Shown: in pieces, positions 23,386 through 31,599 of the stretch
Position numbering within the stretch: position 1 is the stretch's first letter
Layout of the letters: every line of letters starts with the position of its first letter
NCBI GenBank assembly: GCA_031401035.1
Contig: JANNRA010000153.1
Span: 1-31,720 of the forward strand
Reading direction: 5' to 3'
DNA: 31,720 bases
Source of the DNA: JANNRA01 sp031401035
GTDB taxonomy: Bacteria; Desulfobacterota; Binatia; HRBIN30; CADEER01
Position numbers and translations under genes: made by a program
Notes under the pieces: model-generated
Seen by the model: the letters and a program-made list of their open reading frames with translations, nothing else
Told to the model about the DNA's origin: nothing
Database searches by the model: none

Positions 23386-24391
23386 CCAGCTGGTACCGCG
23401 GCGCAAGGGTCGTCCGACCGCGACGCCGCCGGTGCGCGCCCTGACGCGGCTGAGCGTCGCCCCGCGCCCGCTCCCCGCCCTGCCGCCGCGCCGCCGCACC
23501 GGCGGGGCGCTGCGCGGCCTGCTCGAGGAAGCCGCGTCGGCGCTGTGGGAGCGACTCAATCCGAACCTCCTGCGCGACATCGACGCCGAACTGGCCGAGC
23601 GCCTGACGCGCATCCCGACGCGCACCAACGCCTACGGGTACGACCCGTGGGGATTGAACCTCGACGCGGCGCGCCAGGCGCTGGTCGTCAGCACACTCCT
23701 GTATCGCTACTACTTCCGGGTCGAGACCTTCGGCCTCGAGCACGTCCCCGACGGCCGCGTGCTGGTGATCTCCAACCACGCCGGTCAGGTGGCGCTCGAC
23801 GCGGCCATGATCGGCACCGCGCTGGTGCTCGAGCGCGAGCCGCCGCGCATCGTGCGCGGCATGGGCGAGTACTGGCTACCGACGGTGCCGTTCGTGAACC
23901 TGCTCATGAGCCGAACCGGCTCGGTGGTGGGTACGCCGCGCAACTGCACCGAACTGCTGCGCAATGAGGAAGCCGTCATCGCCTTCCCGGAGGGCGTGCG
24001 CGGCATGAACAAGCTGTTCAGCGAGCGCTACAAGCTGCAGCGCTGCGGCGCCGGCTTCATGCGCCTCGCCCTGGAGACCAAGACGCCGATCGTGCCGGTG
24101 GCGGTGATCGGCTCGGAGGAGCAGGCGCCGGCGATCGCCAACTTCACTCAACTCGGCCGCCTGCTCGGCATGCCGGCCTTCCCGGTCACCCTCACCTGGC
24201 CCTGGCTCGGGCCGCTCGGACTGCTGCCCCTGCCGGTGAAGTACCGCATCTACTTCGGGCCGCCGATGCACTTCGACGGCGATGCCGACGACGAGGACAG
24301 CGCCGTCGAGCGCAAGGCGCAGTCGGTCGTCGACACCATTCAGCGCATGCTCGACCAGGGGCTGCGCGAGCGCGACGGCATCTTTTTCTGA
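23369..24391 (+). CDS. 1-acyl-glycerol-phosphate-type acyltransferase (PlsC-like)
   Basis: 340 residues. The acyltransferase motif I is VLVISNHAGQVALDAAMIGT; the His and Asp are six residues apart (HxxxxxxD) instead of the classical four, as I recall for the DGAT/MGAT-like branch. Motif III is AVIAFPEGVRGMNK, and motif II/IV-like blocks LMSRTGSVVGTPRNC and TPIVPVAVIGSEEQAP are present. The N-terminal ~110 residues are Arg/Pro-rich, then amphipathic (ALWERLNPNLLRDIDAELAE). Expected at the inner face of the membrane, acylating a lipid precursor. The ATG 23369 is the last of five repeated ATGs, with AGGGG 5 bp upstream, and is the only one in frame. Copy 3 of the inverted repeat follows the stop. 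Confidence 0.93.
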   Translation: MSRHDDQLVPRRKGRPTATPPVRALTRLSVAPRPLPALPPRRRTGGALRGLLEEAASALWERLNPNLLRDIDAELAERLTRIPTRTNAYGYDPWGLNLDAARQALVVSTLLYRYYFRVETFGLEHVPDGRVLVISNHAGQVALDAAMIGTALVLEREPPRIVRGMGEYWLPTVPFVNLLMSRTGSVVGTPRNCTELLRNEEAVIAFPEGVRGMNKLFSERYKLQRCGAGFMRLALETKTPIVPVAVIGSEEQAPAIANFTQLGRLLGMPAFPVTLTWPWLGPLGLLPLPVKYRIYFGPPMHFDGDADDEDSAVERKAQSVVDTIQRMLDQGLRERDGIFF

Positions 24392-24394
24392 GTC

Positions 24395-24481
24395 TTCACC
24401 ACGGAGGCACGGAGACGCGGAGTCTCCCGGAGGATCCGTGCATCTCTTCGGAACTCCGCGCCTCCGTGCCTCCGTGGTGAA
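24395..24481. repeat. CGGAG-unit inverted repeat, copy 3
   Basis: Arms 24395-24423 and 24453-24481 (29 bp, one mismatch) around a 29-bp loop. Left arm units: CCACGGAG, GCACGGAG, ACGCGGAG. It lies between the convergent acyltransferase (stop at 24391) and mgtE (stop at 24494), again filling the gap. Same architecture as copies 1 and 2, with compensating changes in the arms. Confidence 0.92.
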
Positions 24482-24493
24482 TCTTGCCGCAGC

Positions 24494-25879
24494 TCACAGC
24501 AGGGTGCCGCGCAGCAGCACCGCGGCGACGGAGAAGTAGATCACCACGCCGGTGACGTCGACGACGGTGGCGACGAACGGCGCCGAGGCGGCGGCGGGGT
24601 CGAGGCCGAAGGCGCGCAGTGCGAAGGGCAGCATCGAGCCGGCGAAGGCGCCGAAGGTGACGACGCCGACGGTGCTGGCGCCGACGGCGAGGCCGAGGAG
24701 CAGATAGTGCTCGCCGTAGAGGTTGGCGTGGTCGGGCCAGAAGACGACGCGGGCGACGCCGATCAGTCCGAGCCAGAGGCCGAGCGTCACGCCGGTGAGC
24801 AGCTCGCGCCGCAGCACCCGCCACCAGTCCTTGAGCGACACCTCGCCGACGGCCATGGCGCGAATGACCAGCGAGGTCGCCTGCGAGCCGGCGTTGCCGC
24901 CGCTCGAGATGATCAGCGGCAGGAACAGCGCCAACACCAGGGCGCGTTCGATCTCGCCCTGGAAATAGCCCATGGCGGTGGCGGTCAGCATCTGTCCGAC
25001 GAACAGGATCGACAGCCAGCCGGCGCGCTTGCGCAGCATCTCGCCGATGCCAGACTCGAGATACGGGGCGTCGAGGGCCTCCATGCCGCCCATCTTCTGG
25101 ATGTCCTCGGTGGCCTCCTCCTCGGCCACGTCGGCGACGTCGTCGAAGGTGACGATGCCGACCAACATGCCGCGCGAGTCGGTCACCGGCAGCGCCGTGC
25201 AGTCGTAGTGGTGCAGCCGCCGCACCGCCTCCTCGCGGTCGTCGGTGGCGGAGAGGGCGATGAACTTGCGGTCCATCAGCGACTCGATCGTCTGCTGCGG
25301 ATCGGCGAGAAGAAACTGGCGGATGCGCAGGTCGTCGATCAGCTGCCCGTGCTCGTCGACGACATAGATGACGTCGACCGTCTCGGCGTCGCGCCCATAC
25401 TTGCGGATGTGGGCGAGGGCGCGGGCGATGGTCCACTCTGCCTTGACGCGCACATAGTCGGGCGTCATCAGGCGGCCGACGCTCTCCTCGGGGTAGCCGA
25501 GAATGGCCTGCGTGACGCTGCGCTCGGCCGGCGTCAGGAGGGCGATCAGGCGCTGCGCGACCTCGGCCGGCAGCTCCTCGAGCAGCGCCGTACGGTCGTC
25601 GGGGTCGAGCTCGTTGATCAGCGCCGCGACACGCTCGGTGCCGAGCGTCGCGATCAGGTTCTGCTGGCGCTCGGAGTCGAGGTGACTGAACACCTCGGTG
25701 GCAAGATCACGCGGCAGCAGGCGAAAGACCAGCGCTGCCTGGTCCGCCTCGAGGCCCTCGACGAGGTCGGCGACGTCGGCCGGTTCGAGGTCGAGCAGGG
25801 CCGCGCGCAGCTGATCGAAGCGGCGCTGCGCAAGCAGCTCGCCGATCTCCGGTCCAACCAACGTATTGAGCGCGTACAT
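24494..25879 (-). CDS. mgtE: Magnesium transporter MgtE
   Basis: Mg2+ channel of the inner membrane. 461 residues, full length. Order: N domain of superhelical repeats (LEPADVADLVEGLEADQAAL ... LPRDLATEVFSHLD; NELDPDDRTALLEELP), two CBS domains (about 140-260; VDVIYVVDEHGQLIDDLRIR; DCTALPVTDSRGMLVGIVT) that sense Mg2+, a connecting helix, then five transmembrane helices (GWLSILFVGQMLTATAMGYF; ALFLPLIISSGGNAGSQATS with the pore motif GGNAG; LAVGASTVGVVTFGAFAGSM). The acidic CBS-linker DDVADVAEEEATED holds gating Mg sites. ATG at 25879. Divergent from cysE. I see no Mg riboswitch or M-box-like leader in the 114-bp gap. Confidence 0.97.
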   Translation of the reverse strand: MYALNTLVGPEIGELLAQRRFDQLRAALLDLEPADVADLVEGLEADQAALVFRLLPRDLATEVFSHLDSERQQNLIATLGTERVAALINELDPDDRTALLEELPAEVAQRLIALLTPAERSVTQAILGYPEESVGRLMTPDYVRVKAEWTIARALAHIRKYGRDAETVDVIYVVDEHGQLIDDLRIRQFLLADPQQTIESLMDRKFIALSATDDREEAVRRLHHYDCTALPVTDSRGMLVGIVTFDDVADVAEEEATEDIQKMGGMEALDAPYLESGIGEMLRKRAGWLSILFVGQMLTATAMGYFQGEIERALVLALFLPLIISSGGNAGSQATSLVIRAMAVGEVSLKDWWRVLRRELLTGVTLGLWLGLIGVARVVFWPDHANLYGEHYLLLGLAVGASTVGVVTFGAFAGSMLPFALRAFGLDPAAASAPFVATVVDVTGVVIYFSVAAVLLRGTLL

Positions 25880-25993
25880 GCGGGATCCATCGCCGCCGCT
25901 GGCCTAGCGCAGATCCTGCGGCGACGGAAGCCGCGGTGGCCACGGCGCGGCCCCTCGATGGCGCGCCGCCGCCGGTTGTGGTTTCCTCTTGCC

Positions 25994-26884
25994 ATGCCAC
26001 GCCCCCTGACCAGACTGCGTGATCTCGAGGCGACGATCGACACCGTGCTGGAGAGCTACCGCGGCGGCGAGGAGATCAACAGCCTCGAGAGCGCCGCGCT
26101 GCCCAACAAGCGGGAGGTGATCGACGCCTTCAACCATTTGAAGCCGGTCATCTATCTGGGCTTCTACGCCACCCGCTCGCTGGCGCCGGACAATCTGCGC
26201 CAGACCATCGCCGAGCATCTGTACCCAGCCTACGAGATCCTCGTCGAGCAGATCTTCCGCGCCCTCAGCTACGAGCGCTCGATGGGCCGCGACCCGGCGG
26301 CGCGCGGTCCCGAATGGAGCGAGGAAGTCGTACTCGAGGTGCTGCGCGCCCTGCCGGCGCTGCGCCGGACGCTCAACGCCGACGTCCTGGCGGCCTTCGA
26401 TGGCGACCCGGCCGCGAAGAGCGTCGAAGAGGTGGTCTTCAGCTACCCCGCCATCGAGGCGATCACCGCCTACCGCGTCGCGCACCTCTTCTACCGCGCC
26501 GGCGTGCCGATGATCCCGCGCATCATCTCCGAGCAGGCGCACGGCAAGACCGGCATCGACATCCACCCCGGCGCGCAGATCGGCGAACGCTTCTTCATCG
26601 ATCACGGGACCGGCGTGGTGATCGGCGAAACCGCTGTCATCGGCCGCAACGTCAAAATCTACCAGGGGGTCACCCTCGGCGCCCTCAGCATCCCACGTAG
26701 CGGCGAGGATGCCCTGCGCTCGACGCGCCGTCACCCGACGATCGAGGACAACGTCACCATCTACTCGGGCGCCACCATTCTCGGCGGCGACACGGTCATC
26801 GGCGAGGGTTCCGTCATCGGCGGCAACGTGTGGCTCGTCCACTCGGTGCCTCCGCGCTCGAAGGTCACCTACGAGCCGCGATGA
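25994..26884 (+). CDS. cysE: Serine O-acetyltransferase
   Basis: Makes O-acetylserine from serine and acetyl-CoA, the first step of cysteine synthesis. 296 residues. The N-terminal ~170 residues are helical (NKREVIDAFNHLKPVIYLGF; YPAIEAITAYRVAHLFYRAG), then a left-handed beta-helix of hexapeptide repeats (GIDIHPGAQIGERFFIDHGT, GVVIGETAVIGRNVKIYQGV, IYSGATILGGDTVIGEGSVI). Catalytic Asp/His pair in GIDIHPGA and FFIDHGTG. The long N-terminus fits the bacterial SAT variant with an extended helical domain. No cysteine synthase gene is nearby. The C-terminal tail lacks a clear terminal Ile for binding CysK (ends TYEPR), so a tight cysteine synthase complex is not obvious. Its stop is 18 bp from that of the convergent aldehyde dehydrogenase. 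Confidence 0.94.
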   Translation: MPRPLTRLRDLEATIDTVLESYRGGEEINSLESAALPNKREVIDAFNHLKPVIYLGFYATRSLAPDNLRQTIAEHLYPAYEILVEQIFRALSYERSMGRDPAARGPEWSEEVVLEVLRALPALRRTLNADVLAAFDGDPAAKSVEEVVFSYPAIEAITAYRVAHLFYRAGVPMIPRIISEQAHGKTGIDIHPGAQIGERFFIDHGTGVVIGETAVIGRNVKIYQGVTLGALSIPRSGEDALRSTRRHPTIEDNVTIYSGATILGGDTVIGEGSVIGGNVWLVHSVPPRSKVTYEPR

Positions 26885-26902
26885 CGGAAACCCCGAAAGC
26901 GG

Positions 26903-28360
26903 TTACTTCCACGCGATCGCCTGCAGTTCGGTGTACTCGTCGATGCCCCAGCGGCCGCCCTCGCGGCCGATGCCACTCTCCTTGAAGCCGCCGAACGGCA
27001 GGTTGGCGAGGTTGAGGGCACTGTTGATATTGAGGGCGCCGGTGCGGATCTGCTTGCCGACCTCCAGGGCGCGCGCGACGTCGGTCGCGTAGATCGCACC
27101 GCCGAGGCCGTAGGGCGAATCGTTGGCGATGCGGATCGCCTCATCGACGTCGTCATAGGGGAGCACGCACAGCACCGGACCGAAGATCTCTTCGCGCGCG
27201 ATGCGCATGTCGTTGCGGACGTTGCCGAACACCGTCGGCTCGAGGAAGTAGCCGTGCGCGAGGTGCGCCGGGCGGCCGCCGCCGCAGGCCAGCACGGCGC
27301 CCTCGGCGCGCCCGGCGGCGATGTACTCTTCGATCTTCTCGCGCCGCTCGGCGCGGATGACCGGGCCGAGCAGATTGGCGGGATCGGACGGGTCGCCGAT
27401 CGAGACGAAGCCGTTGAGAAAGGCAGCGAACCCCTCGACGGCGGCGTCGTGGCGCGCACGCGGCACGAGGAACCGGGTGCACATGGCGCAGCCTTGGCCG
27501 GCGTGGAAGAAGGCCGGCGAGGCGGCGTACGGAATCACCTGGGCGAGGTCGATGTCGTCGAGCACCAGGGCCACCGACTTGCCGCCGAGCTCGAGGTGGA
27601 CGCGCTTCAGCGTCGGCGCCGCCGCCGCCACGATGCGCTTGCCGGTGGCGGCACTGCCGGTGAAGCTGATCTTGTCGACCTGCGGACTGTCGACCAGCAC
27701 GGCGCCGAGGTTGGGGTCGTCGCCGGTGACCACGTTGTAGACCCCCGGCGGCAGGTCGCATTCCTCGATCGCCTCGGCGATGAGCAGATCGACCAGTGGC
27801 TGGTAGGGCGACGGCTTCACCACCATCGTGCAGCCGGCGGCGATGGCCGGGCCGATCTTGTTGGCGGTGACGAAGAAGGGAAAGTTCCAGGTCGGGATGA
27901 GACCGCAGACACCGACCGGCTGGTGGTAGGCCATGGAGTTGTTGACCTGCGCCCCCATCGGCGTCTGGCTGACCAGCACCGGCAGCATCTCCTCGAAGTG
28001 GTAGGCGCGCGTCAGGCGAGCGAAGTTGGCGAGGATCTCGAACGGCATGTCGAGTTGGATCGGGTGCTCGACATAGGCGGCCCCGGCGGTGGAGACGAGC
28101 AGCTCGCGCATGCGGTCGCGCCGCTTCTCGAGCGCCGCCACCAAGCGGTCGAGGATGCGGGCGCGGTCCTCGGCCGTCGTCTTGCGCCACGGCCCAGCGT
28201 CGAAAGCGCGGCGCGCCGCCGCGATGGCGCGCTGCAGGTCGGCGGTGGTGCCGTTCGGCGCCCGCGCCGCCACCGCTTCGGTAGCGGGATTGATCACCGC
28301 GAACGTCCCGCCGCTCGCCTCGCACCACCTGCCGTCGATATACAGCTTCTGCTCGCCCAC
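26903..28360 (-). CDS. NAD(P)+-dependent aldehyde dehydrogenase
   Basis: Oxidises an aldehyde to the acid. 485 residues from GTG 28360, chosen because GAGGAGG lies 5 bp upstream; a GTG at 28393 is less likely. ALDH hallmarks: oxyanion Asn159 (IPTWNFPFF), NAD-binding KPSPYQPL and FTGSAATGKRI, general base Glu257 (LELGGKS), nucleophile Cys291 (FHAGQGCAMCTRFLV), EEIFGPVLCVLPY and the final PFGGFKESGIGREGG. The substrate is not readable; the company of acyl-CoA dehydrogenase and thioesterase suggests fatty or branched aldehydes (inference). Divergent from the acyl-CoA dehydrogenase, so the two may be co-regulated. Confidence 0.95.
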   Translation of the reverse strand: MGEQKLYIDGRWCEASGGTFAVINPATEAVAARAPNGTTADLQRAIAAARRAFDAGPWRKTTAEDRARILDRLVAALEKRRDRMRELLVSTAGAAYVEHPIQLDMPFEILANFARLTRAYHFEEMLPVLVSQTPMGAQVNNSMAYHQPVGVCGLIPTWNFPFFVTANKIGPAIAAGCTMVVKPSPYQPLVDLLIAEAIEECDLPPGVYNVVTGDDPNLGAVLVDSPQVDKISFTGSAATGKRIVAAAAPTLKRVHLELGGKSVALVLDDIDLAQVIPYAASPAFFHAGQGCAMCTRFLVPRARHDAAVEGFAAFLNGFVSIGDPSDPANLLGPVIRAERREKIEEYIAAGRAEGAVLACGGGRPAHLAHGYFLEPTVFGNVRNDMRIAREEIFGPVLCVLPYDDVDEAIRIANDSPYGLGGAIYATDVARALEVGKQIRTGALNINSALNLANLPFGGFKESGIGREGGRWGIDEYTELQAIAWK

Positions 28361-28414
28361 GCCGTCCTCCTCAGATGCAGGGCTGCAGAGCACGAACGGT
28401 GCGGATCAGACAAG

Positions 28415-28460
28415 CCGCGTTGCGCGCGTCGGTCGCGTTGCACGGGTCGCGTTGCACGGG
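28415..28460. repeat. Short tandem repeat in divergent promoter region
   Basis: TCGCGTTGCACGGG occurs twice in direct tandem (28433-28446, 28447-28460), with a degenerate third copy CCGCGTTGCGCGCG at 28415-28428. It lies in the 126-bp gap between the divergent aldehyde and acyl-CoA dehydrogenase starts. It may bind a regulator; no clear -35/-10 seen. Confidence 0.5.
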
Positions 28461-28486
28461 ACTTGGGCGGGGGCTATGCGGAACCG

Positions 28487-29674
28487 ATGACATGGCGCGA
28501 TCTCGACCTCTTCGCCCCCACCGATGAACACCGCCTCCTGGCCGAGACGGTGGCGCAGTTCGTGACCGCAGAAGTCGAGCCGCAGGCGGCCGCCTTCAAC
28601 CGCGACGAGAAGTTCAACCTCGCCCTCTTTCGCCGCTGCGGCGACCTCGGGCTGCTCGGCCTGACCGTCGGCGAGGACGTCGGCGGCGCCGGGCTCGACG
28701 CCACCGCCTCGGTGATCGTGCACGAAGCGCTCTCCACCGCCGACCCCGCCTTCTGCCTCGCCTACCTCGCCCACGCCGTGCTGTTCGTGAACAACTGCTA
28801 CCGCAACGCGGCGCCGGCGCAGCGCGTCCGATTCCTGCCGCCGGCGGTGCGCGGCACACACATCGGTGGCATGTGCATGACCGAACCCGAGGCCGGCACC
28901 GACGTGCTCGGCATGCGTACGACGGCGCGCCGCGAGGGCGACTCCTATGTGCTCAACGGCCGCAAGACCTTCATCACCAACGGCGCGGTCGACGACACGA
29001 CGCTCGGCGACGTATTCCTGGTGTACGCCCGCACCGGCGAGCGCAGCATCAGCACCCTGCTGGTCGCACGCGAGTCGAGCGGCTTCGCACTGGGGCAGTG
29101 CTGGAAGGAGAAGCTCGGCATGCGCGCCTCGATGACCGCCGAGCTGCTCTTCGACAACTGCCGCGTCCCCGCCGACCAGCTCGTCGGCCAGGAGGGCGAG
29201 AGCATGCTGCACATGATGCGCAACCTCGAGCTCGAGCGCCTGGCCCTGGCGGCGATGTCGCTCGGCATCGCCCAGCGCTGCCTGCAGGTGATGGTCGCCT
29301 ACGCCGGCCAGCGCAAGGCGTTCGGCGTGCCGCTGCTCGAGCACGGCCAGATTCAGCGCCACATCGCCGAATCCTACGCCGAGTACAAAGCGGCGCGCTG
29401 TTACGTCTACGACACCGCGCGCCGCCTCGACCTCGACCGCCACGGCAACCGCATCGACGCCGACGGCACCAAGCTGTTCGCGTCGCGCGTCGCCAAGGAG
29501 ATCGCCGACCGCGCCATCCAGGTGCTCGGCGGCTACGGGTACATGGGCGAGTACGTCGTCGAGCGCCTGTGGCGCGACGCCAAGCTGCTCGAGATCGGCG
29601 GCGGCACGCTGGAAGCGCACCAGAAGAACATCACCAAGGACCTGGCGCGCGCGCCGCAGCTGATCCTCCGTTGA
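28487..29674 (+). CDS. Acyl-CoA dehydrogenase, isovaleryl-type active site
   Basis: FAD enzyme forming enoyl-CoA. 395 residues. Blocks: helical N-domain (EHRLLAETVAQFVTAEVEPQ), GGMCMTEPEAGTDVLGMRT (FAD/substrate), NGRKTFITNGAVDD, beta-domain LLVARESSGFALGQCWKEKL, and the C-terminal helix AIQVLGGYGYMGEYVVERLW. At the usual catalytic-base site (YEGT of medium-chain enzymes) it has EIGGGTLEAHQ, with Gly instead of Glu; the base is instead Glu250 in NLELERLAL, the position used by isovaleryl-CoA and long-chain enzymes. A branched-chain substrate is thus likely. The ATG at 28487 is chosen by homology. The thioesterase-like gene starts 27 bp after the stop. Confidence 0.94.
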   Translation: MTWRDLDLFAPTDEHRLLAETVAQFVTAEVEPQAAAFNRDEKFNLALFRRCGDLGLLGLTVGEDVGGAGLDATASVIVHEALSTADPAFCLAYLAHAVLFVNNCYRNAAPAQRVRFLPPAVRGTHIGGMCMTEPEAGTDVLGMRTTARREGDSYVLNGRKTFITNGAVDDTTLGDVFLVYARTGERSISTLLVARESSGFALGQCWKEKLGMRASMTAELLFDNCRVPADQLVGQEGESMLHMMRNLELERLALAAMSLGIAQRCLQVMVAYAGQRKAFGVPLLEHGQIQRHIAESYAEYKAARCYVYDTARRLDLDRHGNRIDADGTKLFASRVAKEIADRAIQVLGGYGYMGEYVVERLWRDAKLLEIGGGTLEAHQKNITKDLARAPQLILR

Positions 29675-29701
29675 CGGCGTGACCGATCGAGTCCGATCGC
29701 C

Positions 29702-30541
29702 ATGCACGCCGCCACCTTCCCCGTACGCATCTTCGACGTCGACTGTTTCGGCGAACTGCGCAGCAACGTCCTGCTGCGCTGGCTGTGGCAGACGGCCTCG
29801 AAGGCCTCGGACGCGGTCGGCTACGACCTCGACTGGTACGGCCGGCAGGGCACGATGTGGATCATCCGCCGCACGCGCGGCGAGTGGCTGGCGCCGGCGC
29901 GCTACGGCGACCTCGTGACGGTGCGCACCTGGGTGTCGGACATACGGCGCGTCCGCTCGCAACGCGAATACGAAGTATCGCGCGGCGACGCGCTGCTGGC
30001 GCGGCTGGCCACCGACTGGGTGTACGTCGACCTGGCGCGCGGCGCCCTCGTCCAGCCGCCGCAGGCGTTGCAGCAGGCGCTGATGCCGGACGGCGTGGCG
30101 AGCCGGCGGCGCCTGCCCAGCCTGGCCAGCGCGCCGCCGGCCGCGGCCGTCCTCTTGACGCGACGGGTCGAGCTCGCCGACCTCGACACGCTCGCGCACG
30201 TGAACAACGCCCAGTACGCGGTCTATGTCGAGCAGATGGCCTGGGACGCCCTGGCGGCGCGCGGCTGGCCGCTCGACCCGCGCGCCCTCGACGGCCGACC
30301 GCGCCTCGCCGCGCACGATCTGGAGTACTTCGAATCGGCGCAATACGCCGACGAGCTGGCGGGCGCGGTCTGGGTGACGGCGGTCGCGCCGGAGGCCTTC
30401 ACCATCGACTGCCAGCTCAGCCGCGGCGGGCAACGCGCCCTGCATGCGCGCAGCACCTGGTCCTGGCCGGCCGGCCCCCTTCCGACCGCGCTCAGATCCG
30501 CCCTGGCAGCCCTCTCGCCGGCGCCCGCGTCGCCGCCGTGA
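29702..30541 (+). CDS. Acyl-ACP / acyl-CoA thioesterase-like double-hotdog protein
   Basis: 279 residues, two hotdog domains in one chain as in FatA-type acyl-ACP thioesterases. Domain 1 (about 5-125): PVRIFDVDCFGELRSNVLLR, VGYDLDWYGRQGTMWIIRRT, RYGDLVTVRTWVSDIRRVRS. Domain 2 (about 150-265): RVELADLDTLAHVNNAQYAV, YVEQMAWDA, with the HVNNAxY motif of the 4-hydroxybenzoyl-CoA thioesterase class, and YFESAQYADELAGAVWVTAV. It likely releases a free acid from an acyl carrier. No signal peptide. Coupled by position (27 bp) to the acyl-CoA dehydrogenase. It ends close to the regulatory region of the TonB gene. Confidence 0.86.
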   Translation: MHAATFPVRIFDVDCFGELRSNVLLRWLWQTASKASDAVGYDLDWYGRQGTMWIIRRTRGEWLAPARYGDLVTVRTWVSDIRRVRSQREYEVSRGDALLARLATDWVYVDLARGALVQPPQALQQALMPDGVASRRRLPSLASAPPAAAVLLTRRVELADLDTLAHVNNAQYAVYVEQMAWDALAARGWPLDPRALDGRPRLAAHDLEYFESAQYADELAGAVWVTAVAPEAFTIDCQLSRGGQRALHARSTWSWPAGPLPTALRSALAALSPAPASPP

Positions 30542-30546
30542 GAGAT

Positions 30547-30591
30547 GTTCACCCCCCCGTAACAGTTTCGTAACCAAACCAGGGCTATTCC
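30547..30591 (+). promoter_or_regulatory. Candidate PHO-box-like promoter of tonB-exbB
   Basis: Three related heptamers, GTTCACC (30547-30553), CGTAACA (30558-30564) and CGTAACC (30569-30575), are spaced exactly 11 bp apart, one helical turn. Ten bases after the last one stands TATTCC (30586-30591), a possible -10. Eleven-bp direct repeats ending 10 bp before the -10 are the arrangement of PhoB-type activated promoters. No good -35 is otherwise present. The region runs AT-richer than its surroundings. Confidence 0.45.
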
Positions 30592-30613
30592 TCCGGCTCG
30601 TGTTCTAGTCAGA

Positions 30614-30637
30614 GGGTGGCCCCGTGTGTCGCCACCC
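30614..30637 (+). promoter_or_regulatory. 5' UTR hairpin ahead of the TonB-family gene
   Basis: GGGTGGC (30614-30620) and GCCACCC (30631-30637) form a perfect 7-bp stem with a 10-nt loop, in the leader expected from the upstream promoter candidate. The direct repeat GTGTCGCCA (30626-30634, 30641-30649) overlaps it. The rest of the gap to 30774 holds no convincing gene. Confidence 0.3.
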
Positions 30638-30774
30638 CTCGTGTCGCCAGCATGGGAGGCCGGTCGTGAGTTTCGTTGCGGGGGAGACCCGTGTGTCCAT
30701 AACCCGCCCTCGTGCCATCGCGGCCGCGCATCGTCGCGTCCCTTCGGCCAGCCACGCCGAACGAAGGAGGCGTC

Positions 30775-31569
30775 TTGGCTGAGGAGCGCGAGGACGAGGA
30801 CAAGTCGACCTTTGGCCATTACGGCGAGGTCGAACACGTCACGGGGAATTGGTTCGCGGCGATTTTCACGTCGTCGATCCTCTACGTGCTGCTCGGCGCC
30901 CTGGTGCTCATCATCGGCGCGACGACGAAGAAGCTGGTCGAGCCCGAGCCGGTCGAGGTGACGTTCGTCGAGAAGATCGTCAAGCCCGAACCGGTGATCG
31001 AGCCGCCGAAGCCGGAGGCGCCCAAGCTCGAGCCCAAGCCGCGCCAACAGGCCCCCGCCGCTGCGGCCGCGGTGCCGAAGAACATGAAGATCCGCAAGCT
31101 CGACGCGCCGCCGCCGCCCAAGCAACTGACGGTGCCGCAGGACATGCCGCTCGACGCCCCCGCCGAGGCCGACCCGAGCCTCGACCAGGGCGTCGCCGTG
31201 TACGGAGAGCCCGGCGACGGCGATCCGGCCGGCCTCGAGGGTGGCTACGGCGACGGGATGGGCGACGTCGTCGGCACGTTCGAGGGACTCCCGCCGGGCG
31301 CCGTGGCGCCCAAGCCGCGCCGGCAGAACAAGAAGCCCGAGTACCCGCCCGCGGCGCTGGCCAAGAAGAGCGCCGGGTTGGTGGTCGTCAAGTGTGTCGT
31401 GCGCGCCGACGGGTACCTCGACGAGGTGCAGATCGAGAAGGGCGACGAGCCGTTCCTCACTTTCGTCAACAAGGCGATCAAGCGCTGGCGATACGATCCC
31501 GCGCAGCACCAAGGGCAGGCGATCTCCGTCCGCCACACGATCGAGTTCCGCTTCCGACTGACCGCGTGA
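30775..31569 (+). CDS. TonB-family energy-transducing protein
   Basis: Links the ExbB-ExbD proton channel to outer-membrane receptors. 264 residues from TTG 30775, chosen because AAGGAGG lies 4 bp upstream (30764-30770); a GTG at 30712 has none. A short cytoplasmic acidic start (AEEREDEDKSTFGHYGEVEH) leads to one transmembrane helix (IFTSSILYVLLGALVLIIGA, about 30-50), then a Pro/Glu/Lys-rich periplasmic spacer with PEP...EPPKPEAPKLEPKPR, a Gly-rich middle (LEGGYGDGMGDVVGTFEG), and a C-terminal TonB domain (PEYPPAALAKKSAGLVVVKC, VRADGYLDEVQIEKG, IKRWRYDPAQHQGQ). ExbB follows after 30 bp. Expressed perhaps in response to phosphate (see the promoter). Confidence 0.9.
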   Translation: MAEEREDEDKSTFGHYGEVEHVTGNWFAAIFTSSILYVLLGALVLIIGATTKKLVEPEPVEVTFVEKIVKPEPVIEPPKPEAPKLEPKPRQQAPAAAAAVPKNMKIRKLDAPPPPKQLTVPQDMPLDAPAEADPSLDQGVAVYGEPGDGDPAGLEGGYGDGMGDVVGTFEGLPPGAVAPKPRRQNKKPEYPPAALAKKSAGLVVVKCVVRADGYLDEVQIEKGDEPFLTFVNKAIKRWRYDPAQHQGQAISVRHTIEFRFRLTA

Positions 31570-31599
31570 TCGGCGCCCGGCGCCGGGAAGGAGCAACCG

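Noticed and set aside
25880..25993. Possible Mg-sensing leader upstream of mgtE
   Set aside because: No M-box-like conserved elements or long paired leader could be recognised.
28406..30577. 723-codon minus-strand open frame opposite the acyl-CoA dehydrogenase and thioesterase
   Set aside because: Low-complexity Arg/Gly/Val-rich product with no motif; it is the antisense shadow of two well-recognised genes in GC-rich DNA.
30626..30961. Alternative plus-strand frame across the tonB leader and start
   Set aside because: Overlaps the TonB gene in another frame, low-complexity and without a ribosome site.
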